From: Bacteroidota bacterium
GTDB taxonomy: Bacteria > Bacteroidota > Bacteroidia > Chitinophagales > Chitinophagaceae
Reading direction: 5' to 3'
NCBI GenBank assembly: GCA_947476825.1
Contig: CANJRV010000030.1
Span: forward strand, 1-32,323
Length of the DNA stretch: 32,323 nt
Part shown: in pieces, positions 25,401-32,323 of the stretch
How the letters are laid out: every line of letters begins with the position of its first letter
Numbering within the stretch: position 1 is the stretch's first letter
The notes under the pieces: generated by a model
Database searches by the model: none
The model's input: the letters and a program-made list of their open reading frames with translations, nothing else
Told to the model about the DNA's origin: nothing
Made by a program: the position numbers and the translations under genes

Positions 25401-26286
25401 CACCAATACTTAATGAAGTTGGCGCATAATTGGCAAAATTAATTATCTGTGAAGCCCCAGGAGATAAGGCATTGTATGGCTGAGAATTCGTAAATGAGTT
25501 GGCACCAGTAATAGATAAATTCACATTTCCAGCAGGCATCGCGGCTGTTCCAACATTTACAATACGAGCTTGAATAATTGTAGGAGCACCATATTCAATC
25601 GGGAATTTACCCAAAGTATAAATATTTGAAACTGCCAAATCATTTGGTTGTAAATTTCCTAATGTAACAGATGCTCTAAAATTAGTTAGGGCAAGTGCCG
25701 AAGAGTTCAAAACAGGAACAAGCGTACTATTATATCTTCTACAAGTATTTAAGGCAGCATTTGTTGCATTCCCTGTAGATGCACTAAATACAGGGCCTGC
25801 ATGTGTAATACCATCTGTACGAACTACCATCATTTGTAAATGTGTGCCAGGCGTATTTGTGTAGTTAAAAGGTGTAGTAGACACACCAGCAAATCCTGCA
25901 GCGTTCCAAGTCATTGTACCACTATAAACTTGCGTATAACCCGTTGTGCTGTATGTACCTGCTACGAATGAAGTGGCAGTAGTAGTTTTAAAATATATTT
26001 TTACATTTGTGTACGTATTTAGAGCAACAGTTCCACCCAAAGTAGTCATATTAAATGCTACATAATTGATGTTGATAGCCGTGTTGATTTCTGATTGTAA
26101 ATAAATATGTTCACTTACATGGTAATTACTACTTCCCATTGGACCATTACCTGTTGTCCCTGGGTTTACGGTAATTGAAACAGATTGGGCATTCATTTGG
26201 AAACTGAATAATCCTAAAAAGAGAAATAGCATCATACTAATTCCTTTATACTGTATTTGTTTTTTTTGCGTTGTTTTTTTTTGCAT
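22456..26286 (-). CDS. Large secreted multidomain protein with GEVED, Ig-like and dockerin-like repeats
   Basis: 1276 aa. The signal peptide follows a basic leader and ends near FQMNAQ (residue 33). A beta-rich N-terminal region follows, then a fibronectin-like domain with PADNTIGACLSPTLSW (about 495-580). Two GEVED domains occur, at about 600-730 and 930-1075, each ending in the GE(S/T)EDY signature with a VWID(Y/F)N Ca-type loop. Two Ig-like domains sharing YQWQSS.D.ITYTDISGA lie between them (about 742-922). The C-terminus carries two dockerin-like Ca-binding repeats (DINQDFATDATDF and DLNGDGSTDATDF, about 1215-1265). No classical T9SS sorting domain is evident. Possible adhesin or surface protein; its partner is unknown. 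Its own terminator follows. Confidence 0.85.
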   Translation of the reverse strand: MQKKTTQKKQIQYKGISMMLFLFLGLFSFQMNAQSVSITVNPGTTGNGPMGSSNYHVSEHIYLQSEINTAININYVAFNMTTLGGTVALNTYTNVKIYFKTTTATSFVAGTYSTTGYTQVYSGTMTWNAAGFAGVSTTPFNYTNTPGTHLQMMVVRTDGITHAGPVFSASTGNATNAALNTCRRYNSTLVPVLNSSALALTNFRASVTLGNLQPNDLAVSNIYTLGKFPIEYGAPTIIQARIVNVGTAAMPAGNVNLSITGANSFTNSQPYNALSPGASQIINFANYAPTSLSIGDIVTVNIPTPDNANGNNTLTWNQDITQNIYTYKNPAVANAGGVGFAGGTGDFVAKFNSNPGVTYPYTTNPKINEIQVDFTTTGNTYKLGIWDASGTGGTPGVLLWESAALTTAIGTAFVPVPDVPVAGDYFVGVRQTGTVNCGFAYQAENPIRGGTFYYTSPTGANAWNDFQVSNSAFRFSIVVQVHIPQPPNCAASLTPADNTIGACLSPTLSWASGGGGPTSYDVYFSTSQFDVDNLSTFALVSAAQTGLTYSPGALIAGTQYFWKVIPKNSDGDAVGCATQNFTTTPIGLCYCVPSHTGTLCASGIISNVTFNTLSSTTSCAAPAYTIFPFSGSTTTNVNANSSVNLSVTTDTASIISVWIDYNHDNIFDVSEWTQVTIASVANVASIIPISIPLSAMTGPTMMRVRSRLINNINGSVDACTAFGSGESEDYVITIDPALPCTTPTPGATLSTATSVCIGAGFTVSIANTSNGLGTTYQWQSSPDNITYTDISGAVSSSYAVASQSAATYYRCNAICPTSSTTVASTPIQVTMTCDVIVGGTTNSTNTNPCSGAAFTLTLAGNSATCVSYQWQSSSDGITYTDISGATNNTLATSETATTYFHCVITCTGGSSSATSSDILVTLNPVLSQCYCIPVTSCSFPDIITNVTYGTINRTSVCDAPTGGWSLYTTPNPSFNIGSTDPISVSTGGDVEGVAVWIDFNQSGTFDPSELVLNGYAGTNPATYTGNITIPSNAVTGTTRMRVRCAYATNPSTILGPCTNTTYGETEDYDITIVNPTATLALVCYIQGYYLGAGMMTPTIQNEDTDPNTPPNYLATDCDNITVELHQDDAVNGYPLVGSYTGMLHTDGTISCTFPGSTVGLSCYIVIVHRNSLQTWSSVPMTIAATNTYNFSTAANKALGDNEIDVASEGIYSIYNGDINQDFATDATDFLLMDNDIQSFNSGYINTDLNGDGSTDATDFLILDGNIQGFIGAIILP

Positions 26287-26434
26287 ATGAAATGATTTAA
26301 TTTGAATGTTTTTAAAATGAAGTCCTTTAAATAAGTTGTATATTATTTATTAGCATTTCTCTTTTTCTATGGTGGAGAATGAATAAATGAAGTAAACAAT
26401 TTGATTTGGATAGGCATTATTATTTTTTTACGCT

Positions 26435-26442
26435 CAAATTTA
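26435..26442 (-). promoter_or_regulatory. Possible -7 element for the 1276-aa secreted protein gene
   Basis: The minus strand reads TAAATTTG, an exact TAnnTTTG match, but it lies 148 bp before the start codon and would give a long 5' leader. The sequence around it is very AT-rich, so chance is possible. Confidence 0.3.
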
Positions 26443-26484
26443 ATAACATTTATTTAATAAATAAAAGTTATTTTATTAATATTA

Positions 26485-27405
26485 CTAGGTGTCTAGAAAA
26501 TTAATATTTCGCTGAATACCTCTCCATTTGCTTCTTTTGAGAGGAGAATGCTTAAAAATAGTTTTGAATGCGTCTTCATTTAATGCCAACCAATCCTCTT
26601 TTGTAAAATGTAAAATTTCAGGAATGGGTTTAAAATCATCACCGTACATTTCTTTTGAAAATCTATTCCAAGGGCAAACATCTTGACAAATATCACAACC
26701 AAAAATCCAGTCCTTCCAATTTTTATCGGGTTGAATTACAGCATCTTTTAGTTCAATGGTATAATAGGAAATGCATTGACTACCATTTATTTCTTTATTG
26801 GGTAAAATAGCTTCAGTGGGGCAAGCGTCGATGCACTTCGTACAAGTACCACAGTAATCCTTTATTATTGGATCATCATAATCTAAAACGATATCTACCA
26901 TCAATGTCGCAATAAAAAAGAAAGAACCTTGCTGCTTAGAAATTAAATTTCCATTTTTACCAATCCATCCGGCTCCACTTTTTACCGCCCAACTTCGTTC
27001 CAAAACAGGCGCACTATCTACAAATCCACGTCCATGCACTTCTCCAATTTCTTGTTGTATGAAATGGTATAATTGATTTAATTTTTCGCGAACAACAATA
27101 TGGTAATCTTCACCGTAAGCATATTTCGCAATTTTTGGGATTCCTAATTCTTGATTCTCATTTGGAAAATAATTCACTAGAAGGGTAATTACACTCTTGG
27201 TATCTTCAACCAGCAATCTTGGATCTAATCTTTTATCGAAATGATTTTCCATGTAATGCATAGAACCATGCATCCCTTTTTTTAACCAGGCTTCTAAACG
27301 AGGCTCATCTTCTTCCAGTTTTTCTGCTTTTGCGACACCGCAATAGAAGAAGCCTAATCTTTGTGCTTCCCATTTTATTCGTTCAGAATTTCTACCGCCT
27401 ATCAT
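26485..27405 (-). CDS. queG: Epoxyqueuosine reductase QueG
   Basis: Last step of queuosine synthesis: a cobalamin-dependent reduction of epoxyqueuosine in tRNA. Asp130 in [12 protein letters not shown] is the expected catalytic acid. Two [4Fe-4S] clusters are visible: Cys185, Cys188, Cys191, Cys195 ([12 protein letters not shown]) and Cys211, Cys237, Cys240, Cys244 ([12 protein letters not shown]). 306 aa, i.e. the short form without the C-terminal HEAT repeats of E. coli QueG, as usual in Bacteroidota. It needs cobalamin, which the PduO-type enzyme elsewhere in the window also handles, but the genes are not linked. Divergent from the protease gene, 87 bp apart. Confidence 0.93.
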   Translation of the reverse strand: MIGGRNSERIKWEAQRLGFFYCGVAKAEKLEEDEPRLEAWLKKGMHGSMHYMENHFDKRLDPRLLVEDTKSVITLLVNYFPNENQELGIPKIAKYAYGEDYHIVVREKLNQLYHFIQQEIGEVHGRGFVDSAPVLERSWAVKSGAGWIGKNGNLISKQQGSFFFIATLMVDIVLDYDDPIIKDYCGTCTKCIDACPTEAILPNKEINGSQCISYYTIELKDAVIQPDKNWKDWIFGCDICQDVCPWNRFSKEMYGDDFKPIPEILHFTKEDWLALNEDAFKTIFKHSPLKRSKWRGIQRNINFLDT

Positions 27406-27492
27406 TTCTAGCTCCTAAAATAAACATTTTTTAAATATTTTTACTCATCTTTACCTTTAACTTTACGCGAATTTTAAAATACTTTTTATTTC

Positions 27493-29694
27493 ATGAACAA
27501 AAAAGCATTAATCCCCATTTTCCTACTCTTGGCAGTAGGTGTTTTCTTCTCCTTTAGATTAACTGCAGATAAAAACGCTGCAGAATTATTTAACAATGAA
27601 GAAAAATTAAATATTGAACCATTCGAAGCGCCGGATGATGCTACGCTTACTAAGAATCAAGCAATACAGCAAACGATAATGCGTGTAATCCAAGAAGGGC
27701 ATTTTTCACCAAAAGAAATTAATGATGATTTTGCGAAAAAGGTATTTAATAAATATCTTGAAATGAGTGATTATGGTAAATTGTTTTTTACCCAAGGAGA
27801 TATTGATGAATTTAGCAGTTATGAAAGCAAAGTAGATGACGAGATTCAAAATGGAACAACTGAATTTTGTGATGCAGTGATAGCTAAGACTAAATCAAGA
27901 AGAAAGGATGCGGAAAATTATTGTCTAGAAGCTTTAAAAAATCCTTTTACATTTTCCAATATGGATGAAATTGAATTGGATGGCAAAAAACTAAGTTGGT
28001 GCAAAGATGAAGATGCATTAAAAGCGAGATGGTTTCTTAGTATGAAATTTCGAACCTTATCTAGACTAACTGAATTGAAAGAAGCACAAGCCTCTTCAAA
28101 AGATTCGAAGGAAAAATTAAAAACAGTAGATACTTTGGAAAAAGAAGCACGAACTAGCGTTCAAAAAAACATGACTTCATTTTTTAAACGATTGAATAAA
28201 ATAAGTGATGGCGATTATTTTGCTTCCTATATCAATAGCATTTGTCATGTGATTGACCCGCACACCGATTTTTTTCCACCAAAAGATAAACAAAGATTTG
28301 ATGAAGAAATAAGCGGTACCTTTTATGGTATAGGTGCTGTTCTCTCTATCGAAGATGGGAATTGTAAAATCCAACAAATAGTAACTGGTAGCCCTTGTTG
28401 GAAAGGAGGGAAATTAAAAAATGGGGATATCATATTAAAAGTTGCACAAGCTGCTGAAGATCCAGTGGATATTTATGGTTGGGATTTAGAAGATATAGTT
28501 TCTATCATTCGAGGTAAGGAAGGTTCTGAAGTTCGACTTTCGGTTAAGCATGTAGATGGAAGTATGGAAGTTATATCCATCAAACGTGGTAAAGTACAAA
28601 TGGAGGACACCTTTGCAAAATCAGTTATTCTTAAAAATAATGGCATCAGTATCGGGTATATTTTATTGCCAGAATTTTATGCTGATTTTAATGCCAAAGA
28701 TGGCAATGGCAGAAGATGTGCTAAAGATATGGAAAAGGAAATTCAAAAATTAAAATCTGAAAATGTAAATGGTATTATAGTTGATCTTCGTGGAAACGGT
28801 GGTGGTTCTTTAAATGATGTGGTAGAGATTGGTGGTATGTTTGTCGACAAGGGCCCAATTGTACAAGTGAAATCAAAAGGAGCCGCAGCGCAACCTTTAG
28901 ACGATAATGCAAGCGGTATTTTATATGATGGACCTTTAACAATTTTAGTGAATCAAGGAAGCGCTTCTGCTTCTGAAATTCTTGCTGCAGCTATGCAAGA
29001 TTATAAGCGCGCTGTTATTTTAGGTGCTACTTCATTTGGCAAAGGCACTGTTCAACGTGTATTTTCTTTAGAAGATTTTTACCAAGGGGATCCTAATTTG
29101 TTTCCATTTGGATCCGTTAAATTAACCCTTCAAAAATTTTATCGAATCAATGGTGGATCTACGCAATTGAAAGGTGTAACTCCAGATGTTGCTCTACCTG
29201 ATTTGTATGAATTGATGGATGTTGGGGAAAGAAAGGATGAAAACTCTATGGCATGGGATCAAGTGGCTAAAGCAGATTATAAACCATTCAAATCCAATGT
29301 AGATTTAAATACCTTAATTGAAGCTTCAAAAAAAAGAGTGCAATCAGATGGCGCCTTCAAATTGATTTCTCAAAATGCACTACGTGTTAAAAAACAATCA
29401 GACGATAATCGCTATTCATTGAATGAAAAAAAATACCTCAATCAAATTAAAGATGCTAAGGATTTTGCGAAGCAAATGGAAGAAGCTGATAAGACTAAAA
29501 AATTATTAGTGGTTGATAATTTAGCGAATGAAAAACCAAAAGCTTCTGATACAGTTGCGGTTAAGAAAAATGACGATTGGATAAAATTAGTGAAGAAGGA
29601 TCCTTACATCAATGAAGCGAGTAACGTCATTGCTGATTGGGTGAAAGCAATTAAAAATACACCTTTAGGTACTATCAATAAGGATTTGAATTAA
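27493..29694 (+). CDS. prc: Carboxy-terminal (tail-specific) protease, S41 family, Tsp/Prc type
   Basis: 733 aa periplasmic serine protease that degrades proteins from non-polar C-termini. An N-terminal hydrophobic signal/anchor (ALIPIFLLLAVGVFFSFRL, residues 4-22) is followed by a helical domain, a PDZ domain at about 275-355 (GIGAVLSIEDGNCKIQQIV onward), then the protease domain. The catalytic Ser lies in GSASASEI (about 492-499) and Lys517 in SFGKGTVQ. A C-terminal Lys-rich region of about 150 residues matches the Tsp extension. The domain order is as in E. coli Prc, slightly longer than its 682 aa. Likely function: envelope protein quality control and processing. Confidence 0.93.
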   Translation: MNKKALIPIFLLLAVGVFFSFRLTADKNAAELFNNEEKLNIEPFEAPDDATLTKNQAIQQTIMRVIQEGHFSPKEINDDFAKKVFNKYLEMSDYGKLFFTQGDIDEFSSYESKVDDEIQNGTTEFCDAVIAKTKSRRKDAENYCLEALKNPFTFSNMDEIELDGKKLSWCKDEDALKARWFLSMKFRTLSRLTELKEAQASSKDSKEKLKTVDTLEKEARTSVQKNMTSFFKRLNKISDGDYFASYINSICHVIDPHTDFFPPKDKQRFDEEISGTFYGIGAVLSIEDGNCKIQQIVTGSPCWKGGKLKNGDIILKVAQAAEDPVDIYGWDLEDIVSIIRGKEGSEVRLSVKHVDGSMEVISIKRGKVQMEDTFAKSVILKNNGISIGYILLPEFYADFNAKDGNGRRCAKDMEKEIQKLKSENVNGIIVDLRGNGGGSLNDVVEIGGMFVDKGPIVQVKSKGAAAQPLDDNASGILYDGPLTILVNQGSASASEILAAAMQDYKRAVILGATSFGKGTVQRVFSLEDFYQGDPNLFPFGSVKLTLQKFYRINGGSTQLKGVTPDVALPDLYELMDVGERKDENSMAWDQVAKADYKPFKSNVDLNTLIEASKKRVQSDGAFKLISQNALRVKKQSDDNRYSLNEKKYLNQIKDAKDFAKQMEEADKTKKLLVVDNLANEKPKASDTVAVKKNDDWIKLVKKDPYINEASNVIADWVKAIKNTPLGTINKDLN

Positions 29695-29723
29695 GCGGAT
29701 ATTGTTTTTAATGGCAATTTTTT

Positions 29724-29769
29724 AGATGCCTATTTTTTAAGACATTTATGTTTTATTAAATAGGCATCT
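29724..29769. terminator. Hairpin terminator after the protease gene
   Basis: AGATGCCTATTT (29724-29735) and AAATAGGCATCT (29758-29769) are perfect 12-bp arms with a 22-base AT-rich loop, 30 bp after the stop. The T-run that follows is short (TTATTT), and the loop is long for an intrinsic terminator. Confidence 0.7.
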
Positions 29770-29951
29770 TTATTTACAGATAGATTTTAAATTTGTTTCA
29801 ATAGTTATTAAATCAACTAACGATTTAAAATTTGCAACATAAAATCGGATAGATTTTTTTTGATTCTACTCTATTTTCTTGTAATACATATTCTTCTTAA
29901 ATTGTCATTTTTATATGACGCAAACATGACATAAAAAACAAACGTGACCTA

Positions 29952-29959
29952 TACATTTG
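29952..29959 (+). promoter_or_regulatory. -7 promoter element before the T9SS cargo gene
   Basis: TACATTTG matches TAnnTTTG exactly, 35 bp before the ATG at 29995. The 300-bp gap before the gene holds only the terminator, AT-rich sequence and this promoter. Confidence 0.6.
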
Positions 29960-29994
29960 CAGTATTCTTTATTGAATCAAAAATTTAAAAAATC

Positions 29995-31827
29995 ATGAAA
30001 AAAATCAACTCTCTTCTAGCCTTATTTTTTTTGGTATTCTCTGTGAATACCAGAGCACAAATGTACACAGCAGGAGATATCAGTGCGTTTCCAAATTTCG
30101 GTGGAAGCCACGATTCTACACAATGTATGTCTACTGCTTTTGAAATGTATCAATTCACCATTGCGAATTCTTTTATGGGAGATTCTATTATTGTTAAAGA
30201 TCAAAATACGGGAATGGTGATGGCATCAGCTGGAAATACTACTGGTCAAAATCCATGGAACGTTAGCTTGAATACTTTTTCTATGCCGCCTATTGTTCCA
30301 GACAATCAAGTAGTTGGAGGGATGGCCCTTTTTAACGGATTTACAATGATGAAATTTATCAGTGGTTCTGATACCGTATTTAATGTTGTAAGTACTTTCG
30401 CACTTCCGGTACCCAATCCTTGCCAATATGCAAATGTGAGTGGTAAAATTTATATCGACAATAACAGCGATTGTGTGTATAATACTGGCGATGATGCTTT
30501 AAATGCAGTACCAGCGATGGCTGCAGCAACTTATACCAATAGCTCTAATACCATGTATGGTTATAGTAATTCTACTGGTGATTATACTATGGAATTGCAG
30601 CAATCATGGTTAACCACGTATGATGTTTCTATTCCATCTTATTATCAATTTATTTTCCCTTCTACTACTTGTTCTCCATTTTCATATACCTACACTACTT
30701 TACCGCAAAGCAATGTAAATTTTTCTTTGCAATGTACTAGCAACGTAGATGTGCAATGCTCTGCTTATGGACCAGTTAATGTTCGTCCTAATATTCCATT
30801 TGTATTACATGCTTATGTCAACAATACAGGTTGTGATGTAGCGAGCGGTGTCTTGAAATTAATCAAAGACTCACATGCTATTTATAATGCAAGTTTGAGT
30901 AGCAATCCTGCCAATACAGTGAATGGAGATACCCTTACTTGGAATTATACCAACCTGACTAATCTTACCAATAATGGTTATTGGAATAGCTTTTTATCCG
31001 GTGTTCATTTAACTCCAGATAATACAGTGAACACAGGAGATACACTTTGTTTTAGCCTTAGTGCTACATTACTTGCAGCCGATTTAAATGCAAGCAATAA
31101 TCAATTTTCTATTTGTATTCCTGTTGTAAATTCTTATGATCCAAATATCAAAGAAGTAAGTCCAAATGGGATAGGTGCAGCAGGTAATATTCCGAATACA
31201 ACTAGTCAATTGAATTATGTAATTCACTTTCAAAATACTGGTTCTGCCGCAGCGTTTAACATTCATGTAGATGATACATTAGACACCGACGTAGATCCTA
31301 AGAGTTTAGTAATCACTGGTTCATCCCATAACATGTCACCAGTATGGTTAAGTTCTAATGTTGTTCGATTTAATTTCAATAGTATCAACTTGCCAGACAG
31401 TACTAGCAATGAGGCTTTGAGTCATGGACAAATTGCGTATTCTGTAAAATTAAAACCTAGCTTAGCTATTGGAACACAAATTAAAAACAAAGCGCAAATT
31501 TATTTCGATAGCAATCCATCCGTTGTAACGAATATGACATTGAATACAATTGCCAATCCAAATAGCATTAGCAATGTAGATAAAGATCTGACTTATACCA
31601 TTTATCCGAACCCGGCGAATGCATTTTTGCAAGTTGTAATGCCATCTATTTTATCAGGCAGCACTACGGAAATTGCCATTTATTCAACCAATACACAATT
31701 GTTGAAAAAGCAAATTGTACATACTACGACTTCAACTGTTGATATACATGATTTAGCTTCAGGTATTTATTTTATTCAAATAAAAAATGGAGAAAAATCA
31801 TCGATGAAAAAATTTGTGAAAGAGTAA
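29995..31827 (+). CDS. T9SS-secreted protein with DUF11-like repeats
   Basis: 610 aa. A Sec signal peptide ends near VNTRAQ (residue 22). The N-terminal region (about 25-140) is Asn/Gly/Ser-rich. A segment NVSGKIYIDNNSDCVYNTGDDALNAVP (about 147-173) resembles a Ca-binding SdrD/B-like repeat start. Two beta-sandwich regions of DUF11 type follow, at about 255-385 and 387-515 (the second opening DPNIKEVSPNG). The C-terminal type A sorting domain starts at YTIYPNPANAFLQVV (about 532) and ends with SSMKKFVKE. Exported by T9SS and probably surface-attached; function unknown. Its own promoter precedes it and a terminator follows. Confidence 0.85.
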   Translation: MKKINSLLALFFLVFSVNTRAQMYTAGDISAFPNFGGSHDSTQCMSTAFEMYQFTIANSFMGDSIIVKDQNTGMVMASAGNTTGQNPWNVSLNTFSMPPIVPDNQVVGGMALFNGFTMMKFISGSDTVFNVVSTFALPVPNPCQYANVSGKIYIDNNSDCVYNTGDDALNAVPAMAAATYTNSSNTMYGYSNSTGDYTMELQQSWLTTYDVSIPSYYQFIFPSTTCSPFSYTYTTLPQSNVNFSLQCTSNVDVQCSAYGPVNVRPNIPFVLHAYVNNTGCDVASGVLKLIKDSHAIYNASLSSNPANTVNGDTLTWNYTNLTNLTNNGYWNSFLSGVHLTPDNTVNTGDTLCFSLSATLLAADLNASNNQFSICIPVVNSYDPNIKEVSPNGIGAAGNIPNTTSQLNYVIHFQNTGSAAAFNIHVDDTLDTDVDPKSLVITGSSHNMSPVWLSSNVVRFNFNSINLPDSTSNEALSHGQIAYSVKLKPSLAIGTQIKNKAQIYFDSNPSVVTNMTLNTIANPNSISNVDKDLTYTIYPNPANAFLQVVMPSILSGSTTEIAIYSTNTQLLKKQIVHTTTSTVDIHDLASGIYFIQIKNGEKSSMKKFVKE

Positions 31828-31853
31828 AATAAGCATTAAAAAAATGGATTGCG

Positions 31854-31877
31854 GTTGTTGGTGATAACACCAACAAC
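31854..31877. repeat. Hairpin GTTGTTGGTG / CACCAACAAC
   Basis: Perfect 10-bp arms (31854-31863 and 31868-31877) with loop ATAA. The core GTTGGTG...CACCAAC recurs at 31998-32016, so this is probably a member of a small repeat family. Confidence 0.7.
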
Positions 31878-31911
31878 GGCGCAAAAAAAGGAGTAAAGAA
31901 TATGTCTTTAT

Positions 31912-31947
31912 AAAAAAGCCTCACCTATAATAAGTGGGGCTTTTTTT
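31912..31947 (+). terminator. Intrinsic terminator after the T9SS cargo gene
   Basis: AAAAAAGCCTCAC (31912-31924) pairs with GTGGGGCTTTTTT (31934-31946) with one G-U pair, a nine-base loop and a run of seven T. It lies 84 bp after the stop codon. Confidence 0.8.
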
Positions 31948-31997
31948 AATTCAAAAAATTGCTCTATCGGCTGGCGTCCTCACCAACCAGCTTATTT

Positions 31998-32016
31998 CTG
32001 TTGGTGACACCAACAG
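31998..32016. repeat. Palindrome CTGTTGGTG-a-CACCAACAG
   Basis: Perfect 9-bp arms with a single central base. It shares its core with the hairpin at 31854-31877; a CACCAAC half copy at 31981-31987 can pair with the first arm as an alternative structure. Confidence 0.7.
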
Positions 32017-32111
32017 ATAGCTAAATAGATGCATGGATGTAGCTTTACAGATAATCATTTATTTTTTTAGAATGAACATCAGATAAAGTTGCTGAAAGCA
32101 ACAGAATCAAA

Positions 32112-32136
32112 CTACGAAACGAAAGACGTTTCGTAG
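32112..32136. repeat. Hairpin CTACGAAACG / CGTTTCGTAG
   Basis: Perfect 10-bp arms (32112-32121 and 32127-32136) around AAAGA, just beyond the stop codon of the minus-strand transposase remnant. It lacks a T-run on either strand, so it is not a standard terminator. Confidence 0.7.
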
Positions 32137-32153
32137 AACATTAATTATTTATT

Positions 32154-32323
32154 TTACTTGACTTGAGGAAATGGGTAGAGTCTTTTACATTTCATATTAT
32201 CTTTTGCCCTTGTTATCCAAGTTGCAGACTCCAAGTTTATTCTATACAGCCTTTTAAAATCAACGTACCCTTTATCCATTACATAATACGCACCTGCTTC
32301 AACTGGTAAATGATCTAAGGCAT
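32154..32323 (-). CDS. IS4-like transposase, C-terminally truncated and cut by the window edge
   Basis: 55 residues are visible before a TAA at 32154-32156. The sequence AGAYYVMDKGYVDFKRLYRI followed by ATWITRAKDN matches the segment of DDE transposases of the IS4 type where the second catalytic Asp (DKGYVDF) stands. Family members continue for well over 100 further residues with the catalytic Glu (Y-(2)-R-(3)-E-(6)-K motif); here the protein stops 38 residues after the Asp, so this copy is inactive. The rest of the gene lies beyond 32323. No terminal inverted repeat could be confirmed. Confidence 0.75.
   Translation of the reverse strand, partial: ALDHLPVEAGAYYVMDKGYVDFKRLYRINLESATWITRAKDNMKCKRLYPFPQVK

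Larger units (their letters stand above)
31828..32153. other. 326-bp intergenic region with a cluster of hairpins
   Basis: No gene was found. It contains, in order, a 10-bp perfect stem (31854-31877), a terminator (31912-31947), a 9-bp perfect palindrome (31998-32016), a small stem GTTGCT-gaa-AGCAAC (32088-32102) and a 10-bp stem (32112-32136). It borders a transposase remnant. Confidence 0.75.

Overview
The window is AT-rich DNA from a member of the Bacteroidota. Four things point there. Secreted proteins carry type IX secretion system (T9SS) C-terminal sorting domains (8036-8512, 11485-12111, 29995-31827). Four candidate promoters have the exact Bacteroidota -7 element TAnnTTTG next to gene starts. 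There is a PafA-type alkaline phosphatase, and there are GEVED/dockerin-like secreted proteins. Chitinophagales or a related order is my guess, from general gene flavour only. No rRNA, tRNA or CRISPR array was seen.

Layout. 1-427: an array of 127-bp intergenic repeats, then a promoter. 428-5563: five same-strand genes, closely spaced after the first: hscA (Fe-S chaperone), a PduO-type cobalamin adenosyltransferase, ribD (riboflavin), an EamA/DMT transporter and a YigZ/IMPACT protein. 5739-6632: a secreted NlpC/P60 peptidase with its own promoter and terminator. 6807-8512: a broken GH39-like secreted glycosidase with two in-frame stops and a frameshift. 8630-11382 (minus): an Nramp metal transporter fused to a universal-stress domain, with HMG-CoA lyase downstream; a palindrome next to the transporter promoter looks like a metal-regulator operator. 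11485-12111: an N-terminally truncated T9SS cargo remnant. 12426-13124: an outer-membrane beta-barrel protein whose start codon lies in an 11-bp tandem repeat.

13331-16076 is the most system-like region: seven or eight consecutive small genes, nearly all stress- or envelope-type. They are a CsbD-like protein, a coiled-coil lipoprotein, a doubtful small ORF, a 52-residue two-helix membrane peptide, a beta-barrel, a YtxH protein, a holin-III-like membrane protein, and a 130-aa protein whose start overlaps the preceding stop. The last three resemble in layout the enterobacterial yqjD-yqjE-yqjK trio.

16179-22295: PafA phosphatase (minus), an alpha-oxoamine synthase (serine palmitoyltransferase or cysteate acyltransferase type), a GT4 glycosyltransferase, then a convergent GT2-UDP-galactopyranose mutase pair, all fitting envelope lipid and surface glycan synthesis. 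22456-26286 (minus): a 1276-aa secreted protein with two GEVED domains, Ig-like domains and dockerin-like repeats. 26485-27405 (minus): QueG. 27493-29694: a Tsp/Prc-type periplasmic protease. 29995-31827: a T9SS cargo protein. 31828-32323: a terminator, a cluster of perfect hairpins and the truncated end of an IS4-like transposase running off the window.
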